Assembly (NCBI GenBank): GCA_023391335.1
Contig: JAEWBG010000099.1
Coordinates: forward strand, 1-44,621
Source: Pseudomonadota bacterium
Lineage (GTDB): Bacteria > Pseudomonadota > Gammaproteobacteria > Steroidobacterales > Steroidobacteraceae
DNA: 44,621 nucleotides
Reading direction: 5' to 3'
Both the position numbers and the translations under genes were made by a program. The notes under the pieces were generated by a model. The model was not told the DNA's origin and ran no database searches. It was given only the letters and a program-made list of their open reading frames with translations. This document shows, in pieces, positions 38,059 through 44,621 of the stretch; within the stretch, counting starts at the first letter, position 1, and each line of letters opens with the position of its first letter.

Positions 38059-39855
38059 GAGGCTGTAGAAAAAGTATTGATTTGAGCAGCGACATAGGAT
38101 GTGATCGGGTTTATCGAGCTGTTGGGACAGCTCAGTCAGGGAGATGAGTCGATGGCGCGCTACAAGCACTACGACTATCGTCAGACGAAGATGTTGCCGG
38201 TGAGTTTCGATCGGCAAGTGCTTCCCGGTACGTTCGAGTACACCTTGAACTACCTGATCGATGAGAAGATCGATCTGTCTGTTTTCGAAGCGCGCTATAA
38301 GAACGATGAGAACGGCGCCCCCGCATACGATCCGGCGATCTTGCTGAAGATCGTGCTGTTCGCATACAGCAAAGGGATTATTCACAGCCGCAAGATCGAG
38401 CAGCTGTGCCGAGAGAACGTGGTGTGCATGGCGCTCTCGGCGGACACCACGCCTCACTTCACGACGATCGCGCAGTTCATCAGCTCGTGCTCTGAAGAGA
38501 TCGCGGTGATTTTCCGCAACGTACTGCTGGTGTGCGATGAGGCAGGACTGATCGGCAAGGAGATGTTCGCGATCGATGGGGTGAAGCTGCCCTCGAACGC
38601 ATCTAAAGAGTGGAGTGGCACCAAGGCAGATCTTAAGAAGAAGGCGCAGAAGATTCAACGAGCGATGGAACACCTCGTGGCCAAGCACCACGCCAATGAT
38701 GCGGCGGACTACGATGCACGCGTGCACAGTGCTGAAGTCAAGCAGATGGCGACGCTGGAGGCGGCGGCGCAGAAGATCGAGCGCTTTCTCGCCACGCACG
38801 AGGACAAAATCGGCAGGTCTGGTCAGCCGAAGCAAAGCAACATCACCGATAACGACTCCGCCAAAATGCCGACCAGCAAGGGCGTGATCCAAGGCTACGA
38901 TGCGGCCACGGTCGCTGACAGCAAACATCAGGTGATCGTGCATGCCGAGGTGTTCGGAGAAGGCCAAGAACATGGCTTGTTGGTGCCGATGCTCCAGGGC
39001 GTTCGAGACTCGTTCGACGAGCTGGGTCTGTCAAAGGATGTCATCAAGGAAGTGAAGATCACCGCTGATGCGGGTTACTCCAGCGAAGCGAACGCACAGT
39101 ACCTCATCGAGAACGGCATCGACGCGTATGTTGCCGACACGCTCTTCCGCAAACGCGACCCCCGCTTCGCCACAGCACAGCGCCACAAGCCAACGCGTGA
39201 AGACGAGCCGTTCGCCAAGCCCAAGAAGGATGGACTGTTTCGTCCTGAGGATTTCACACCGGCGAAAGATCTAAACCACTGCATCTGCCCCGCCGGTCAA
39301 CGACTGCATCGCAACGGCGCCAATGTGATCATCGATGGCCGCATCGGCACGAAGTTCAGAGGCAGCCATCGAGCCTGCCGCGACTGTGTGCTGCGAGCCA
39401 AGTGCTTGCGAGATCCGCAGCGCACCCCTTATCGGCAGGTGGTGTTCTTCCGAGGCTTCTCGGCGAAGCGACCGGAGAAGTTCTTGGATAAGATGAAGCG
39501 CAAGATCGATAGCGCCCTCGGGCGCTACGAATACAGTCGTCGCCTCGGCACGATCGAACCGGTATTCGGTCACATCCGACACACGCTGAAGCTCGATCGG
39601 TTTACGCTTCGAGGCAAGCGCAAAGTGAACGGACAGTGGTTGATGTACTGTTTGGTGCACAACATCGCGAAGCTTCAGCGCTACGGACCGGCACTCACCG
39701 CGTAAGGTGCCGATGAGCACACACCATGAACACCAACTCGAACAAATCGATCTCAACGATGCGATCCCAACCGGGAGAAAACTCCCGCGAACTCAGTGAA
39801 TCAGCTAAACGGCGGGGTACGCCGCTGCCGGGAAATCGAGTTTTTCTACAGGCTC
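38059..39855 (+). mobile_element. IS1182-family insertion sequence
   Basis: The element is about 1.8 kb with terminal inverted repeats GAGGCTGTAGAAAAA (left, 38059-38073) and, inverted, GAGCCTGTAGAAAAA (right, 39841-39855), 14 of 15 matching. GTT lies on both flanks (38056-38058 and 39856-39858), a possible 3-bp target duplication. It holds one transposase gene. The 135 bp behind that gene include the hairpin CGGGAG-AAAA-CTCCCG. It appears intact. Confidence 0.85.
38152..39705 (+). CDS. IS1182-family transposase
   Basis: A DDE transposase of about 517 residues. The N-terminal DUF772-type part is QTKMLPVSFDRQVLPGTFEYTLNYL. The catalytic Asp candidates are in MFAIDGVKLPSNAS and KITADAGYSSEANAQYL, and the C-terminal Glu in RLGTIEPVFGHIRHTLKLDRF. 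A C-x2-C-type cluster (CICPAGQRL ... CRDCVLRAKCLRD) is typical of the family. ATG 38152 follows an AGGGAG box; a GTG at 38101 would only add a short tail. No frameshift is visible, so the element may be active. Confidence 0.93.
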   Translation: MARYKHYDYRQTKMLPVSFDRQVLPGTFEYTLNYLIDEKIDLSVFEARYKNDENGAPAYDPAILLKIVLFAYSKGIIHSRKIEQLCRENVVCMALSADTTPHFTTIAQFISSCSEEIAVIFRNVLLVCDEAGLIGKEMFAIDGVKLPSNASKEWSGTKADLKKKAQKIQRAMEHLVAKHHANDAADYDARVHSAEVKQMATLEAAAQKIERFLATHEDKIGRSGQPKQSNITDNDSAKMPTSKGVIQGYDAATVADSKHQVIVHAEVFGEGQEHGLLVPMLQGVRDSFDELGLSKDVIKEVKITADAGYSSEANAQYLIENGIDAYVADTLFRKRDPRFATAQRHKPTREDEPFAKPKKDGLFRPEDFTPAKDLNHCICPAGQRLHRNGANVIIDGRIGTKFRGSHRACRDCVLRAKCLRDPQRTPYRQVVFFRGFSAKRPEKFLDKMKRKIDSALGRYEYSRRLGTIEPVFGHIRHTLKLDRFTLRGKRKVNGQWLMYCLVHNIAKLQRYGPALTA

Positions 39856-39916
39856 GTTATCCGGTGAGAAGACGCTAGCAGAGATGCCGGCGTATACTCG
39901 GGCTTTGAGGTGACAT

Positions 39917-40117
39917 ATGCGCAAACTGGAAGATATTGAGGAGCAGATTCGGAATCTGACCGATACCGAACTTGTGGAGTTTCGGAAGTGGTACGCGGAA
40001 TTCGATGCACAAGCTTGGGATGTTCAGTTTGAGGCCGATGTGAAGGCCGGAAAATTGGATAAGCTCGCCGAAGCTGCGCGCAAGGCTCATAGGGAAGGAA
40101 AGAGCACAGAGTTTTGA
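39917..40117 (+). CDS. Type II antitoxin, short helical
   Basis: A 66-residue acidic helical protein (LEDIEEQIRNLTDTELVEFR, FDAQAWDVQFEADVKAGKLD) of the small antitoxin group encoded just ahead of RelE/ParE-like toxins. An AGGTGA box lies before the ATG, and TATACT at about 39894 is a good -10 box. Its stop overlaps the toxin's TTG start (TTGA), giving coupled translation. It should bind and neutralise the toxin and may repress the operon; no classical DNA-binding motif is obvious. Confidence 0.8.
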   Translation: MRKLEDIEEQIRNLTDTELVEFRKWYAEFDAQAWDVQFEADVKAGKLDKLAEAARKAHREGKSTEF

Positions 40118-40368
40118 AGCACTTCGCTTCACCAGACTTCTGGTATCACTATCGCGCGTTGCCCGCCGACGTGCAGCAGCTTGCGGATCGCTGCTTTGAT
40201 CTCATGAAATCAAATCCGCGTCACCCCTCAATTCATCTCAAGCACGTCGGCCAGTTCTGGTCTGCTCGCGTCGGTCTTCACTGGCGCGCCGTAGGTACGG
40301 ACGTAGAAGATGGCATCTCTTGGTTCTGGATAGGAAGCCATGCCGAGTATGACAAGCTCATCGGATAA
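40114..40368 (+). CDS. RelE/ParE-superfamily toxin
   Basis: An 84-residue protein with the compact RelE-like fold pattern: FWYHYRALPADVQQLADRCF, NPRHPSIHLKHVGQFWSARVGLHWRAV, and the closing WFWIGSHAEYDKLIG. The likely action is mRNA cleavage or gyrase inhibition; which one cannot be told. TTG start at 40114 overlaps the antitoxin stop. Its stop codon TAA is inside the attC-like site, as often seen in cassettes. Confidence 0.85.
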   Translation: MKHFASPDFWYHYRALPADVQQLADRCFDLMKSNPRHPSIHLKHVGQFWSARVGLHWRAVGTDVEDGISWFWIGSHAEYDKLIG

Positions 40369-40427
40369 CAAGCGGTCGCAAACGACGCGTGCAAAGCCAC
40401 GCGCGTCTGAAGCGCGGCGTTCGCTAC
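40362..40427 (+). other. attC-like recombination site 2
   Basis: From CGGATAAC (40362-40369) to GGCG|TTCGCT. The inner stem GACGCGTG / CACGCGCGTC surrounds GCAAAGC, a word shared with site 1 (GCAAAGCC). Size (66 bp) and design fit attC. Downstream bases do not show a third complete cassette before nth. Confidence 0.7.
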
Positions 40428-40464
40428 AGCAACATCCCGCATTGCTCGACCCGAGCACTGCTTG

Positions 40465-40576
40465 GCGCTCCACTCCGGCCTCCCTTTCAGGAACGTCAAA
40501 AAGACGGACCTTTTTTTCGTAGCGCCACATGGACGTGCTCGTGCGCGGTCCTGAAAGGGAGGCTGGAGTGGGGCGC
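40465..40576. repeat. Large 28-bp inverted repeat with inner terminator
   Basis: GCGCTCCACTCCGGCCTCCC... (40465-40492) and its inverted copy (40549-40576) match at 26 of 28 positions, with a 56-nt loop. The loop holds CGTC-AAAAA-GACG followed by a run of seven T (about 40495-40518), a rho-independent-terminator-like form on the plus strand. It stands between cassette 2 and the converging nth gene and probably isolates the two transcription units. Confidence 0.75.
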
Positions 40577-40606
40577 TAACCTTCTTCCCGCCGGATCTTC
40601 TGCCTC

Positions 40607-41359
40607 TTACGATCCAGGCTTCTTTTTTGTGCGCTTTGTGGCTTTCTGTGCTCTTTGTGTTCCGTCTTTTCCCTTCTCTCGGCGTGTCTTTGCAACGTTT
40701 GTGGTGCGTTCTACTTCTTGCTCTTCTGCCTTTGTCTTAGCGGTGTATTCGCAAAGATCGCGCATGACGCACTCCGGACACTTCGGTTTGCGCGCGACGC
40801 ACACATAGCGGCCATGAAGCAGCAGCCAATGGTGTGCGTTCTTTAGAAACTCTTCGGGCACGATCTTCGCCAGCTCGTCTTCCACTTGGCGAACATTGGT
40901 TCCCGGTGCCAGGCCGGTGCGATTGGCGACGCGGAAGATGTGTGTATCTACCGCGATGGTCGGCTCACCGAACGCAGTATTCAAAATCACGTTCGCGGTT
41001 TTGCGTCCCACCCCGGGCAGTTCTTCCAGCTCTTCGCGAGAACGCGGCACTTCGCTGCCGTGTTTATCTAGCAGCAGCTTGCACATCTCGATGACGTTTT
41101 TTGCTTTCGCGTTATACAAGCCAATCGTCTTGATGTAGCGCGAGAGGCCTGGCACGCCGAGTTTCAAAATCGCCTGCGGCGTGTTCGCGTGCTTGAACAA
41201 CACGCGCGTCGCGAGATTGACGCTCTTGTCGGTCGCTTGAGCTGACAAGATCACCGCAACGAGCAATTCAAACGGGGTGCTGTATTCCAACTCGGTGGTG
41301 GGATTAGGGGTCACATCGCGCAGGCGCGAAAAAATCAGGTGAACTTTCTTTCGGTTCAT
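40607..41359 (-). CDS. nth: Endonuclease III
   Basis: A DNA glycosylase/AP lyase for oxidised pyrimidines, 250 residues. The helix-hairpin-helix with catalytic Lys120 is LEELPGVGRKTANV, Asp138 is in AVDTHIFRVANR, and the 4Fe-4S cluster uses C187, C194, C197 and C203 (C-x6-C-x2-C-x5-C). Residues about 212-250 are an additional lysine/arginine-rich tail (TTNVAKTRREKGKDGTQRAQ...), written by an ACACAAAG-type repeat arm; normal enzymes end near 211. It is the last gene of the rnf operon, its ATG overlapping the rnfE stop. Confidence 0.95.
   Translation of the reverse strand: MNRKKVHLIFSRLRDVTPNPTTELEYSTPFELLVAVILSAQATDKSVNLATRVLFKHANTPQAILKLGVPGLSRYIKTIGLYNAKAKNVIEMCKLLLDKHGSEVPRSREELEELPGVGRKTANVILNTAFGEPTIAVDTHIFRVANRTGLAPGTNVRQVEDELAKIVPEEFLKNAHHWLLLHGRYVCVARKPKCPECVMRDLCEYTAKTKAEEQEVERTTNVAKTRREKGKDGTQRAQKATKRTKKKPGS
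40617..40669. repeat. ACACAAAGAGCACAG repeat arm in nth 3' end
   Basis: On the minus strand, GGAACACAAAGAGCACAGAA followed by AGCCACAAAGCGCACAAAAA. This is the same word family as at 36629-36745. It forms the coding sequence of the last 17 or so nth residues. No inverted partner is seen nearby. Confidence 0.75.
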
Positions 41360-41970
41360 TCTTTGTCAGTACGCGCGATTCTTTGGTAGAGGGCGAATGC
41401 GATTCCGATGGCGAAGAAGGCGCCTGGCGCAAGCATCGCGAGCAGGAATCCCATGTCGGAACGAAATGCGATCAATTCGCTGGCTTGCTTGCCGATCAGT
41501 GCACTCGAATCATGCAGCAGCGAGCCTCTGCCGACGAGTTCGCGTCCAATGCTCAGCCCAATCAATATCCAGGCCGCCAGCAGACTGCGAACGAAGGATT
41601 GACGAATAGGGTGAGCTGGACGATCGCTGCGAAATCCAATATCGGCAAGTAGCACGGGATTGCAAACGAGCATCGCGAGAAACACATGCAAGCGATCGTG
41701 CAAGTCGTGTAGCCACGCATCGAAACCGATTGCCACCGCGGCGGCAGTGCACGATACGATCAAGACCGCAGCGATCCATCGCGCCTGCTCAGGGATCAAT
41801 TTGCCGATCAACGTCATCAGAGAGCTGGCGATCAGGACCATGACGATCATCGCCAAACTAATGCCAAGCGCATCGACGACGGTGTCGCTCATGGCAATGA
41901 AAGGGCACACGGCAATGACCGCTAGCAGAACCCAGGACGGTTCGCGAGTGGGCGACATGGTGCTATTCAT
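41356..41970 (-). CDS. rnfE: Electron transport complex subunit RnfE
   Basis: A 204-residue inner-membrane subunit of the Rnf/Rsx complex with about six membrane helices. WVLLAVIAVCPFIAMSDTVVDALGISLAMIVMVLIAS and FLAMLVCNPVLLADIG correspond to conserved RnfE/RnfA-type segments (the Cys pair binds the intramembrane cluster). It is somewhat shorter than common RnfE. The frame is open to 42195, but ATG 41970 gives the family start. It overlaps rnfG by 8 nt and nth by 4 nt. Confidence 0.87.
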   Translation of the reverse strand: MNSTMSPTREPSWVLLAVIAVCPFIAMSDTVVDALGISLAMIVMVLIASSLMTLIGKLIPEQARWIAAVLIVSCTAAAVAIGFDAWLHDLHDRLHVFLAMLVCNPVLLADIGFRSDRPAHPIRQSFVRSLLAAWILIGLSIGRELVGRGSLLHDSSALIGKQASELIAFRSDMGFLLAMLAPGAFFAIGIAFALYQRIARTDKE

Positions 41971-42610
41971 TGCGAGTCCCCGAGGGGAGAGAAAAGAGCC
42001 GATCACGTTGCGCTGAGTAGAACTCCAGTGCGCGACGAACTCCCTTGACGATGGCGCGTGGTGTCGTCGTTGCGCCGGTGAATGCGTCGAAGTCGCCGCC
42101 TTCCTTGCGTACGGTCCAACGTTGCTGTGGAGGATCGCTAAGCGATAACCCTTCGAACCGCCGCAGCCATTGCGGATCGCGCGTTTCGAATGCATCGCCG
42201 AGGCCCGGCGTTTCGTTGTGACGCAAAACTTGCACGCCGATCAGTGTGCCGTCGTATTGGATGGCGGTCAGAAGTTCAATTGGGCCGCGATACCCATCGG
42301 GCACGACGTATCGAATGGCGACGGCAATGGGTTGGCCTGCCTTGCGCACCCTGAAGATCTCGGCGGGCACGTCGGTGCCGAGGAGATCCGCTGCTGTCAC
42401 TTGAATGCGATCGTCGAACAGGTCGTTATCGTGAGACTCCGGCGCAATCAACGCATCCAACCGCTGCATGAGCCACGCTTGACGATTACGCGCGATGCGA
42501 TCCTGGGTGAAATGAGCGAGAGCGGCCAACGCCAGCGTCAACATTGCCGCCAGCGCGGCGACCGCTAGCGCCGAGCGCAGCTTTGATCGGGCATCAGCGC
42601 GGATGGCCAT
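41963..42610 (-). CDS. rnfG: Electron transport complex subunit RnfG
   Basis: A 215-residue subunit with one N-terminal membrane helix (ALAVAALAAMLTLALAALAHF) and a periplasmic FMN-binding domain. FMN is joined covalently to Thr in DAFTGATTTPRAIVKGV (family S/T-GATxT). GVQVLRHNETPGLGDAFE is also conserved. ATG 42610 or the GTG two codons earlier starts it, overlapping the rnfD end by 17 nt. Confidence 0.92.
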   Translation of the reverse strand: MAIRADARSKLRSALAVAALAAMLTLALAALAHFTQDRIARNRQAWLMQRLDALIAPESHDNDLFDDRIQVTAADLLGTDVPAEIFRVRKAGQPIAVAIRYVVPDGYRGPIELLTAIQYDGTLIGVQVLRHNETPGLGDAFETRDPQWLRRFEGLSLSDPPQQRWTVRKEGGDFDAFTGATTTPRAIVKGVRRALEFYSAQRDRLFSLPSGTRNE

Positions 42611-43628
42611 ACACACGAGGAATCGTATAGCGATCGATCAGCGGCACGGCTGCATTCATCAACAGCACCGCGAAGGCGACACCGTCTGGGTACGCGCCCC
42701 AGGTGCGAATGACGTACGTCAGTACACCGATGCCTGCACCGTACACGAGACGCCCGCGATCGCTCGTCGCCGCGGAGATCGGATCGGTCGCGATGAAGAA
42801 TGCACCCAGCATGCTTGCGCCTGTGGTCACGTGGAAGATCGGGCCGGCGTAGATACCGGGATCGATCATGTACATCAGTGACGCGCACACGGCGAGTGCA
42901 CCAAGCATGGCGACCGGTATGTGCCAACGAATGATCTTGAGCGCGAGCAGCCAAAGTCCTCCGGCGAGCGTGGCTAGATGCACCCATGTCCACCCGCGCC
43001 CTCCGAAACCGCCGAACACGACATCGGTGCGAGCTTCCTGCATGGTCATGCCCATTTTCAAATTCGTTCGCAATGCATCGAGCGGGGTCGGTGAGGTGAT
43101 GGCGTCCCAACGCAGTGCATCCGGCAAGTGCCCCGTCATGATGGTGCTCAACGTTTGCGCGATCGTGAGGTGAGTATGCGGCATGCCCTCGAGTTCTGGC
43201 GGCAGCCACTGCAAGAGTCGCGCGGGAAACGACACGAGCAGCACGGCGTAACCGACCATCGCCGGATTGAACGGATTTGCGCCCAGCCCTCCGAACGCAT
43301 GCTTCGCGAGCAGAATTGCAAACGCGGTGCCGCTCACGACAAGCCACCATGGGGCGAGCGGCGGAAGACAGAGCGCAAGCAAGATCGCAGTGATGATCGC
43401 ACTGCCATCGAGCACGAACGTACGGATCGCCTTGCCACGCATGCGCAGGGCGATCGATTCGGCAACCAGCGCGGTTGCGATGGCAAGTGCGAGCTGCACG
43501 ATCAGTCCTGGGCCGAAGACCACGACTTGCAGGACGCACGTTGGAACGAGTGCATAAATGACGAGCCGCATCACTCGTGCGACTCGATCAGGCGCAACTA
43601 CATGCGGTGGTGCGGAGGTCGCGAACAT
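42594..43628 (-). CDS. rnfD: Electron transport complex subunit RnfD
   Basis: A 344-residue membrane subunit with about nine helices. Conserved portions are TFVLDGSAIITAILLALCLPPLAPWW, KHAFGGLGANPFNPAMVGYAVLLVSFP and ATDPISAATSDRGRLVYGAGIGVLTY. RnfD carries FMN and, with RnfG, moves electrons across the membrane. The ATG at 43628 overlaps the rnfC stop by one base (TGATG). Confidence 0.94.
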   Translation of the reverse strand: MFATSAPPHVVAPDRVARVMRLVIYALVPTCVLQVVVFGPGLIVQLALAIATALVAESIALRMRGKAIRTFVLDGSAIITAILLALCLPPLAPWWLVVSGTAFAILLAKHAFGGLGANPFNPAMVGYAVLLVSFPARLLQWLPPELEGMPHTHLTIAQTLSTIMTGHLPDALRWDAITSPTPLDALRTNLKMGMTMQEARTDVVFGGFGGRGWTWVHLATLAGGLWLLALKIIRWHIPVAMLGALAVCASLMYMIDPGIYAGPIFHVTTGASMLGAFFIATDPISAATSDRGRLVYGAGIGVLTYVIRTWGAYPDGVAFAVLLMNAAVPLIDRYTIPRVYGHPR

Positions 43629-44621
43629 CACTCGCTCGACGAACGCAATTGATCGCGCTTGCGCTGCAGACGCTCGCGCTGTTCTTGCTCGAGGCGCTCT
43701 AGCCGTTCGTTGCGTGCTTCAAAACGGCGTCGCGAGAGCGCTGCGGTTGCTCGAGCGCCTAACGCAGATTCCAGCACTGGTTTGGTTTCGCGGAATCGTT
43801 CCACCAAAGGAATTTGGCTCGGACACACGTAGTCGCAGCATCCGCACTCGATGCAGTCGAGCAGCCCGTGGCGCTCGAGTTCGCCGAGATCGGGTTCTCG
43901 CAAGTACCAGTGAAGCTGCTGCGGTAACAGGAAAGCGGGACAGACTTCTGAACAGTTCCCGCAGCGGATGCAAGGCATCTCCGGTGCACGCGGCTGGAGA
44001 TCTAGTTCCGATGCGGCCAGTACGCAATTGGTTGCTTTGACGATCGGTAAGTCATCGTGCGGTAACGACACGCCCATCATCGTTCCACCCATGATGAGTC
44101 GCGACACACGCGCCGTGTAACCACCGCAATGTGCGATGGCTGTACTGATCGGTGTGCCGATGCGAATGTCCAGATTGCGGGCATCGGTCACCCCGTCGCC
44201 TGTAATCGTGACGATGCGGCGAATGAGCGGCTCGCCTTCCGTAATCCAGCGCGCGATTGCGGCTGCCGTTCCGACGTTCTGGCACAACACGCCCATATCG
44301 GCGGGCAGCCCGTCGAACGGTACTTCGCGTCCGAATATCGTCGAGATGAGTTGGCGCTCGCCACCCGCCGGATACACGCTCGAAATCACGCGTAGCTCAA
44401 TGCGTGAATCGTTTGCAGAGGTCAGTGCGGCTCGCAAAGAGACTTCGGCTTCAGGGGCATCATCTTCGATCGCGACGATGCATCGATCCGCTTCCATGGC
44501 ATGTAACAGGATTTGCGCACCCGTCACGATCAGTTCTGCTCGTTCGCGCATCAGCATTTCATCGCAGCTGATGTAGGGCTCGCACTCGGCACCGTTCAGC
44601 AGCAACCAACGCTTGTCGGGG
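43628..44621 (-). CDS. rnfC: Electron transport complex subunit RnfC (partial)
   Basis: The C-terminal part of RnfC; the gene runs off the window edge, so its N-terminus is missing. Visible are LLNGAECEPYISCDEMLM (NADH/FMN domain), GGTMMGVSLP, and two 4Fe-4S motifs, CIRCGNCSEVCP and CIECGCCDYVCP. The lysine/arginine/glutamate-rich tail (RRRFEARNERLERLEQEQRER) is short compared with some enterobacterial RnfC. It is the peripheral NADH-oxidising subunit of the sodium or proton-linked complex. rnfA and rnfB should lie upstream outside the window. Confidence 0.95.
   Translation of the reverse strand, partial: PDKRWLLLNGAECEPYISCDEMLMRERAELIVTGAQILLHAMEADRCIVAIEDDAPEAEVSLRAALTSANDSRIELRVISSVYPAGGERQLISTIFGREVPFDGLPADMGVLCQNVGTAAAIARWITEGEPLIRRIVTITGDGVTDARNLDIRIGTPISTAIAHCGGYTARVSRLIMGGTMMGVSLPHDDLPIVKATNCVLAASELDLQPRAPEMPCIRCGNCSEVCPAFLLPQQLHWYLREPDLGELERHGLLDCIECGCCDYVCPSQIPLVERFRETKPVLESALGARATAALSRRRFEARNERLERLEQEQRERLQRKRDQLRSSSE

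Larger units (their letters stand above)
39857..40419 (+). mobile_element. Integron-type gene cassette 2 (toxin-antitoxin)
   Basis: The cassette begins at G|TTATCCGG (39856/39857), right where the IS ends, and closes at GGCG|TTCGCT (40419). Its attC-like site starts CGGATAAC (40362-40369), the exact reverse complement of the cassette's first bases GTTATCCG. It carries a two-gene toxin-antitoxin operon, a common cassette cargo that stabilises arrays. Length about 560 bp. Confidence 0.75.

Noticed and set aside
40420..40606. A third cassette after attC-like site 2
   Set aside because: No attC beginning with the complement of TTCGCTAC is present before nth.

Overview
This window looks like chromosome from a mesophilic gammaproteobacterium of moderately high GC. 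The main pointers are the rnfC-D-G-E-nth block, RNase T, a Kdo kinase (KdkA) beside a heptosyltransferase, DUF1841 and DUF6165 proteins, a homodimeric AceE, and an Lpd carrying its own lipoyl domain. No rRNA, tRNA or CRISPR array was recognised, and the genus cannot be fixed from sequence alone.

Layout. 1-3.5 kb: small enzymes (PAP2 phosphatase, DUF922 putative metalloprotease, GNAT acetyltransferase, cupin, DUF4406, DUF6165). 3.5-9.4 kb: envelope and sugar genes (GT2 glycosyltransferase, TagF-like glycerophosphotransferase, periplasmic trehalase, GT9 heptosyltransferase, KdkA). 9.6-12.9 kb: a coupled minus-strand operon, leucyl aminopeptidase-pyrC-rnt. 13.0-19.6 kb: the pyruvate dehydrogenase complex aceE-aceF-lpd. 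19.8-24.8 kb: quinone oxidoreductase, a VanZ-like membrane protein, and a Tat-exported molybdenum hydroxylase (iorAB). 25.0-28.4 kb: TorF-like porin, ECF sigma factor, anti-sigma factor and subtilase lipoprotein, the last three with overlapping reading frames. 28.5-37.4 kb: phhA, a CheZ-like/CheY pair, MAPEG, class I fumarase, carbonic anhydrase, DUF1841 and a DHFR-fold protein. 37.7-40.4 kb: two integron-type gene cassettes with attC-like sites and no integrase, split by an IS1182-family insertion sequence. 40.6-44.6 kb: nth and rnfE-G-D-C; rnfC runs off the window.

The most unusual content is repetitive. Many intergenic gaps hold two-armed elements: short tandem repeats (often 7-mers such as CTATCCG, AGTGAGG, CCAACTG or ACTAGTG, or longer words like ACACAAAGCGCAC) in inverted orientation around a 50-200 bp core. 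They have entered coding sequence. Copies occupy all three post-lipoyl linkers of aceF and lpd as well as both intergenic gaps of that operon, and others encode the C-terminal tails of GNAT, KdkA and endonuclease III. One exact 49-bp stretch is shared in opposite orientation by the aceF and lpd linkers.

A second, unrelated structure at 29942-30334 is a tandem array of about sixteen small stem-loops. Stem sequences differ between units but stay self-complementary, and they are separated by a conserved RGGAAG word. The cassette region is supported by an internal test: the first bases of each cassette are the exact reverse complement of the 5' end of that same cassette's attC.
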